Origin: Chara braunii
Taxonomy: Eukaryota; Streptophyta; Charophyceae; Charales; Characeae
Reading direction: 5' to 3'
Assembly (NCBI GenBank): GCA_003427395.1
Contig: BFEA01000452.1
Span: 1,034,349-1,081,096, forward strand
Length of the DNA stretch: 46,748 nucleotides
The notes beneath the pieces are model-generated. The model saw only the letters and a program-made list of their open reading frames with translations. It had not been told where the DNA came from and did no database searches. The translations under genes were made by a program, and so were the position numbers. Positions 42,916-46,748 of the stretch are shown piece by piece (positions within the stretch are counted from its first letter, which is position 1; each line of letters opens with the position of its first letter).

Positions 42916-43408
42916 ATTAAATAAAAAAGGGTGTTCTTGTAGAAACACGAAGGCATACTCCCTGCTTTTGAGGACATTGATTTAAAGCTCGAGTACGTTG
43001 CGTACGTCGTTTTGATTCTCTACCATGACGAATTAATTGATTCATTGTAGGCATATGTGTGGTTTTGTTTTTTGTTAATTAAATTAATGCAACTGTATTA
43101 GTTGCTTTTATTATATACGTTTTGTGAAAGTCATGTATATGCTGGAAACGCCTTAGAGTTGGAAGTTCCAAATTCATTGGTCAATCAGCAGGCTCGCCAT
43201 AGTTTGATCGAAGAGGAGCCTCAGAGACTACAAGCGAAGCAACTTTTGTTTTGCCGCCTCTTAGTGCTGCGCAAATATATAAGAAGGAATTAAATGCAAT
43301 ATAGCATGAGATGATTTGTCCGTGTGCCGGCACGAAGTGTGGCGTCAGAGTTTCCATAGTACATGAAAATGGAAGGGAAACAGTCAGTAGTCTTGCCAAA
43401 CTGATGGA
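42916..43408. other. Unidentified mitochondrial-like sequence
   Basis: An AT-rich stretch followed by sequence just 5' of a group II domain V, likely intron domains I-IV in degraded form. A 63-residue frame (43102-43290, NALELEVPNSLVNQQARHSL) is not recognised. Confidence 0.4.
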
Positions 43409-43443
43409 GAGCCGTGTGCTTGGAAATCTTGCACGCACGGTTC
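43409..43443 (+). ncRNA. Group II intron domain V, copy 2
   Basis: The basal stem GAGCCGTGTG with CGCACGGTTC is fully paired (with G-U pairs) and contains AGC, with a CA bulge. The distal stem-loop around GAAA is weaker than in copy 1. A domain VI-like stretch ends at CCCTATCTAT just before the tRNA part. Confidence 0.85.
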
Positions 43444-43484
43444 GGAGGGAAGCTTAGTCAGATTACACACACTGCTTACCCTAT

Positions 43485-43519
43485 CTATTGGGTCGTTGGT
43501 TCGAATCCAACCTAGGGAG
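43485..43519 (+). tRNA. 3' part of an intron-split mitochondrial tRNA (Asn-like)
   Basis: Elements in order: 3' strand of an anticodon stem CTATT, 5-nt variable loop GGGTC, T arm GTTGG-TTCGAAT-CCAAC, acceptor strand CTAGGGA, discriminator G. The 5' half is absent. A group II intron end lies immediately upstream, so the gene was probably interrupted in or near the anticodon arm. The segment resembles the 3' half of mitochondrial tRNA-Asn from memory, but the anticodon itself is not present, so identity is uncertain. Confidence 0.65.
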
Positions 43520-43558
43520 CTGTTCTGTGTTCAAATATACGGTCGACCGACATTCTAT

Positions 43559-43583
43559 TCTAATCTAATTTAATTAGATTAGA
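43559..43583 (+). repeat. Perfect 12-bp-arm hairpin between tRNA part and ccmF
   Basis: TCTAATCTAATT and its exact inverse AATTAGATTAGA are separated by one T. Similar hairpins act as RNA processing or stability elements in organelle spacers (general knowledge). Confidence 0.85.
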
Positions 43584-43690
43584 GACGTTGTACAAGCGCT
43601 TTGTTGCTTGCCTCTCTACTCTACTTGTGAAGCAGCCCGCGACCTCTTACGCTTTACTTTCTCGTTTTAACCATCTGTTTTTTTAGCTTT

Positions 43691-44146
43691 TTGTTTTGTT
43701 ATGTTTCTTCTGATTTCTCTATTTATAGCGTTTTTACAAATTCAAATAATCAATTACCATTGTTTTATAAAGTTTCTGGAACTTGGTCGAATCATGAAGG
43801 TAGTCTTTTATTATGGTGTTGGATCCTGAGTCTTTATGGTTTTGTCTTTTGTTTTCGAACTCGCAACGAAGTTGCCTTGACTGGTGCCCCTTTTATGATT
43901 CACAAATGGATTGCTTTATTTTTCTCTGTTTTTTTATGTTTAACCTCCAATCCTTTTCTTCGAATTTCCTTTTTAAGCACTGATTCGGGAAAAGAATTCA
44001 ACCCTGTACTACAAGACCCCGTATTGGCTATACATCCTCCTTGTATTTATGCAGGATACGTTGCCAGTACTATTGGTTTTTGTTTATGTGTATCCGGAAC
44101 TCAACAAAAAAAACACACTGCGCGTGAAATCAATGGTCGTATATAA
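43691..44146 (+). pseudogene. ccmF: Mitochondrial ccmF fragment (N-terminal/central part)
   Basis: Readable blocks are [60 protein letters not shown] and [20 protein letters not shown]. The SDF...N..LP..YK..G.WSNHEGS block and the PPxxYxGYV block are diagnostic of CcmF, a multi-pass inner-membrane subunit of the cytochrome c haem lyase. The frame has no internal stop from 43691 (TTG, not a true start) to about 44100. It then runs into [14 protein letters not shown], probably at or past the junction with the inverted nad7 piece. Missing N-terminal helices and everything after the first third make it a fragment. Confidence 0.9.
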
Positions 44147-44328
44147 CTAGCATGCATTCTTGCTCCCGAAACTCTTTCATAAAATTCTAACAATTTTTCT
44201 CGTTCTTCAAAAGCCCAAAGAAAAGGGGTTAATGCTCCTACATCCATAGCATGGGTGGTTAATGCAAGTAGATGATTTAAGATCCGGGTAATCTCACAAA
44301 ATAACACTCGTATATATTGAGCTCGTAA
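44145..44328 (-). pseudogene. nad7: Mitochondrial nad7 fragment
   Basis: On the minus strand: [65 protein letters not shown]. This is NADH dehydrogenase subunit 7 (49-kDa subunit of complex I), including the conserved ..EITRI.NH....T.HA.D.GA..PFLW.FEERE... block that lines the quinone site. It is about 60 residues of roughly 390, uninterrupted. Upstream (44329-44390) the sequence becomes unrelated and GC-rich. Downstream it joins the end of ccmF tail to tail. Confidence 0.9.
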
Positions 44329-44417
44329 TGAGATGGTGGCCCGAATCCGGTCGATGGGCGAGGAGTTGTTCGGATCCACGGTGCCCGACGGGCGAAGGTG
44401 GGAGAGTAGGGGGGGGT

Positions 44418-44462
44418 AGGAGAACCCTAAACCCTAGATAACCATAAGAAAACCCTAACCGG
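44418..44462 (+). repeat. Interstitial telomere-like repeat
   Basis: AACCCTAAACCCTAG and, 20 bp later, AAAACCCTAACC contain about three plant-type CCCTAAA-like units. They lie about 90 bp from the nad7 end of the mitochondrial insert. Confidence 0.6.
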
Positions 44463-44502
44463 GGTTCTGGTGTTTAGGGGTGGGTAGCGGCGACCTAATC
44501 AA

Positions 44503-44503
44503 N
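44503..44503. other. Ambiguous base (N)
   Basis: A single N directly precedes a run of about 17 A. It marks an unresolved homopolymer position in the assembly. Confidence 0.95.
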
Positions 44504-44599
44504 AAAAAAAAAAAAAAAAAATGAATAATAAAAATAATTAAAGAAATAAATAAACAAAATGTGAAGAGAGAAGTGTTTTTTTTCTTTTTTTCCTGAATT

Positions 44600-44885
44600 T
44601 TCGGCAGCATTTCCTTACCCCCTGAGGGGTCAAGAATGTTCCAAGAGGAAGGAGAGATCAAGATGAGCACACTAAAGTTCAAAATGTTGCAAATTATAAA
44701 TTTCAAAAAAATAAATAAAAAAATAAGTAGATGAGGGGGTGAAGAGAAACTAAGTGTTGGGTTTTTTCAAAACTTTTGGCAGCATTTCGTTACCCCCATG
44801 GGGTCGAAGTGTGCCATCAAGAAGAAAGACTAAGTAAAATTTGAAAATTTTGCCTGCACTTCGTTACCCCCAAGGGGTCAAAATG
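44600..44885 (+). repeat. Three copies of a TTACCCC...GGGGTC palindromic motif
   Basis: CATTTCCTTACCCCCTGAGG (44614), CATTTCGTTACCCCCATGG (44786) and ACTTCGTTACCCCCAAGG (44856) are each followed by GGTCAA or GGTCGA and then by WRTGT. The copies are 70-170 bp apart in A-rich sequence. Confidence 0.7.
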
Positions 44886-44940
44886 TGTTGAAAAAGATTA
44901 AGTAAAAGAAAAAAAACAGAAAATTTGTATTAGCTCATAC

Positions 44941-45030
44941 TGTGGCTTTTGCAAGTGTGTTAAGGCACTGGCCACACACGTGCATGAGCAGCAGCTGCCC
45001 AGGTTCAAATCCTGGGAGCTGCAGCATCCC
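44941..45030 (+). mobile_element. tRNA-like SINE head, second family
   Basis: TGGCTTTTGCAAGTGTGTTAA could be a weak A box. The B box GGTTCAAATCC near 45002 lies in a good T arm (CCCAGGTTCAAATCCTGGG). The long middle resembles a Ser/Leu-type tRNA with a variable arm. GC-rich unrelated sequence follows. No clear 3' tail was found, so it may be truncated or a tRNA pseudogene. Confidence 0.5.
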
Positions 45031-45245
45031 GGATCTTTATAATAATAATCCGAGACCGGGGCGGGGCAGCGTGGGCGCATGGCGCATGCGCGAGTGCGGC
45101 GGCCTTGGCCTTCGCACACGCGTCGTGACAGCAGCTCCCTTTTTCGCCACGTGTCCGCCTCTGCACGCTACCAATTTTCCCCGTTCGGGATTACATCGAT
45201 TTCTCCCTGTTACGGGAGGGTGGGCGGGTTGGAGACCGTTCACGC

Positions 45246-45405
45246 TCTGATACCAGTGTGTCGGACCCGCCGGGATGGCGGTCCGTCATGATGGAGAAGA
45301 AGGGTTGACGAAGGAGGTAGAGATGGAGCTGGAAGGGACAGCGTAGCTCCGACGCAGACTCAACACGCACATACTCCAAGATGTGCAAAAGTGAAGAATG
45401 AGGAC
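45246..45405 (-). mobile_element. LTR-end and primer-binding-site-like junction, minus orientation
   Basis: On the minus strand, TGGTATCAGAGC (plus-strand 45246-45257) matches the primer-binding site complementary to the 3' end of initiator tRNA-Met used by many plant LTR retrotransposons. It directly follows CCGACACA-C, as expected for an LTR ending in CA. The presumed LTR body (45259-45405) shares several blocks in order with 32994-33055. No gag or pol was found on the internal side (below 45246), so it is a truncated element. Confidence 0.5.
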
Positions 45406-45441
45406 AAGGCATCATGGTTGCACATACCTCTCCTTAACACC

Positions 45442-45447
<6 letters not shown>

Positions 45448-45511
<64 letters not shown>
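45448..45511 (+). repeat. (CTGT)n(CT)n microsatellite
   Basis: Four or so CTGT units are followed by about 48 bp of (CT)n, then TTTTCG. Confidence 0.95.
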
Positions 45512-45513
<2 letters not shown>

Positions 45514-45623
45514 CGTAAAAAGACTTTCTATCATTGGCTAGCTAACACTTTTTGGGAATGAAAGCCTGACCCTCCCCCCCAAAAACAAGAGGAAAAACAA
45601 ATTTGCTTTGTGTTTTGTTTTTT

Positions 45624-45630
45624 TGTATAC
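45624..45630 (+). promoter_or_regulatory. TATA-like element of the U6 relic
   Basis: TTGTATAC lies about 28-34 bp upstream of the U6 start, the spacing used by plant U6 promoters. A convincing upstream sequence element (RTCCCACATCG) was not seen. Confidence 0.4.
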
Positions 45631-45657
45631 GCTTTTTGACTTGGTATGGAAATCGTT

Positions 45658-45761
45658 GTGTCCTTCGGGACATCCGTCAAAATTGGAACGATTTAGAAAA
45701 TATTAGCATGGCCCCTGTGCAAGGATGATATGCATAAATCGAGAAATGGTTCAAATATTTT
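45658..45761 (+). ncRNA. U6 spliceosomal RNA pseudogene
   Basis: The 5' stem-loop (GTCC-TTCG-GGAC type), CATCCG, AAAATTGGAACGAT, ATTAGCATGGCCCCTG (with the AGC triad), CAAGGATGA, GCATAAATCGAGAAATGG and a terminal TTTT are all present in order over about 100 nt. That is the full length of U6. The invariant ACAGAGA box, which pairs with the 5' splice site, reads TTAGAAA. From memory of the plant consensus, most other differences are C-to-T (TGCGCA to TGTGCA, GACACGC to GATATGC, GGTCC to GGTTC). Full length with a TATA-like element upstream fits a DNA-level copy and not a truncated retro-copy. Loss of ACAGAGA argues it is non-functional. Confidence 0.85.
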
Positions 45762-45764
45762 CTT

Positions 45765-46748
45765 CTCTATCAGCATTTCTTTGTGTTGTTCAGAGGTTTT
45801 CTTATTGCAACATCAATGCGCGGCTTCTTGACCAACGTGATGAAGGGAGGGGCAGGAAACAACACATCCAACAACTTGGTGTTGTTCTTGACATAGATCA
45901 TGGAAAAATATTTTGTCTGTGCTATTCTGCTTATTAGTGGCTAGGTCCCACTATAGATGTTTTACCACGAGCCGGTTCGGTTTCCGATGATGGGGCTCGT
46001 TAGACACTCCTTGGGGCATCCTCAGGGCCGAAGAAAGTTTCTTTGGGGTTTTGAAGGAAATTCCCGCTGTCGTTCCACCTATCCTTGGGGTGGTCTCCCA
46101 AGGTCCAAGGATGATTCCTTTTTTTGGGCCTGGCGGCCATTTTCATAATATTATAGTCGGCCCGCCGGGGGGGTGCAATGCCTTGGTCCATTGGGTGATG
46201 TCCGTGTTGCTACGGTGTGGTCGAGCTGCCTAAGGCAAAAAATTTTGAAAGGCGCTGGCAACGAGAAAAAAAACCCCTAAAAAAGCAATGGACCTCCTCA
46301 TTCGAAAATCAAATTTCAAATTGGGTGCTGGACTTCACAACGGCGGCGCGGGGTAGGTGACGTCACGATGGCGCCGCGAGGCAGGTGACGGCGTCACGAC
46401 GTTGGAAACAGGCATTTGCAGCGGCGCAGTGGAGTCCTCGTACGTTGTTACGAATTTCTGAGTGCCCTGCAAATCTCGATCGCCATTGCCTCCTCCAGCC
46501 ACCGCGGATATGGACCTCGTTCCACTACCCTCGACTTGAAAATATCTCAAGGGCGGCGCCGTTCCACTAGGCCCTTGAGATCTGCTAATCACAATGGAAA
46601 GTGATTAAGCTTCCCGCCTGAAGAAAATCCCGCTCTGAGACTCGAGGGCGGCCGTAGGGCGCCGAGGCAACTTGGGCCAATTTTCAAGTCCCCTCCCAGA
46701 GGTGACTTGAAAATTCTTGGAAAAGGCGGCAACGCGCGCCAAAAGGCA
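45765..46748. other. Unassigned right edge
   Basis: No gene recognised. The stretch is GC-rich toward the end, with repeated CGGCGGCGCGG / GGCGCCGCGAGG words near 46340-46380 and GACTTGAAAAT at about 46533 and 46702. Confidence 0.5.

Larger units (their letters stand above)
42235..44335. other. Nuclear insert of mosaic mitochondrial DNA
   Basis: The interval carries, in order, a group II intron end, the 3' half of rpl14, unidentified AT-rich DNA, another group II intron end joined to a tRNA 3' part, a ccmF piece and an inverted nad7 piece. The flanks are a nuclear chromovirus on the left and GC-rich sequence with telomere-like repeats on the right. Gene fragments face different directions and are all truncated, as expected of mtDNA pieces joined during end-joining repair. 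The reading frames are well preserved compared with the rest of the window, so the insertion is probably fairly young. An assembly chimera with organelle reads is the main alternative. Confidence 0.75.

Noticed and set aside
43102-43290. Maturase or mitochondrial gene in the 63-residue frame
   Set aside because: No reverse-transcriptase or domain X motif and no match to a mitochondrial protein I know; it starts mid-spacer.
46040-46150. Coding exon with GFGPG/Pro-rich reading
   Set aside because: Short, no splice-site support, and both strands open.

Overview
This window looks like intergenic, repeat-dominated nuclear DNA from a large-genome streptophyte. My best inference is a charophyte alga such as Chara. 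Four things point that way: (i) a decayed Ty3/gypsy chromovirus with a chromodomain; (ii) a nuclear insert of mitochondrial DNA carrying rpl14, ccmF and nad7 pieces plus group II intron domain V elements (from memory, rpl14 is kept in charophyte mtDNA but lost from land-plant mtDNA); (iii) a plant-like U6 snRNA relic; (iv) a minus-strand protein relic that resembles a family I associate with Chara gene models. No gene in the window is clearly intact. Most open frames are products of repeats.

Layout. 0.5 kb: a small degraded ccmF fragment. 0.6-6.2 kb: a frameshifted minus-strand relic of a large protein, with a ParB-like GQHN segment followed by a region that could be methyltransferase-like. 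A ~335-bp foldback element interrupts it at 4.56-4.89 kb. 6.3-9.2 kb: tandem duplications, then about 20 copies of one 22-bp imperfect palindrome in both orientations. 9.6-11.2 kb: TGAT-rich and CA-rich repeats. 11.2-13.6 kb: no gene recognised. 13.6-17.6 kb: a diverged higher-order tandem array carrying the same 22-bp motif. 18.6-20.6 kb: a plus-strand pseudogene of a putative transposase family (signatures DGMD, QxxNC, GHTxxDxD). 20.9-27.2 kb: at least three miniature inverted-repeat elements, a tRNA-derived SINE, and a ~265-bp satellite into which one element inserted with an 8-bp target duplication. 27.6-33.3 kb: mostly unassigned, with one possible spliced gene near 31.4-32.2 kb. 33.9-35.4 kb: GTTGAA-rich modules flank a cluster of (GA)n/(CT)n tracts and near-perfect hairpins. 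35.8-42.2 kb: the minus-strand chromovirus. 42.2-44.35 kb: the mitochondrial mosaic. 44.4-46.7 kb: a telomere-like scrap, a second SINE-like tRNA head, an LTR/PBS-like junction, a CT microsatellite, a U6 relic and unassigned DNA.

Two themes connect the parts. First, unrelated elements (transposase, chromovirus, U6, ParB-like relic) carry changes that look like C-to-T or G-to-A decay. This includes stop codons where Gln (CAG/CAA) or Trp (TGG) is expected, consistent with deamination of methylated, silenced DNA. Second, short inverted-repeat structure recurs at every scale, from the 22-bp motif to ~125-nt foldback arms. The most likely undescribed item is the 22-bp dispersed palindrome. All family assignments rest on motif recognition by eye; no search was run.
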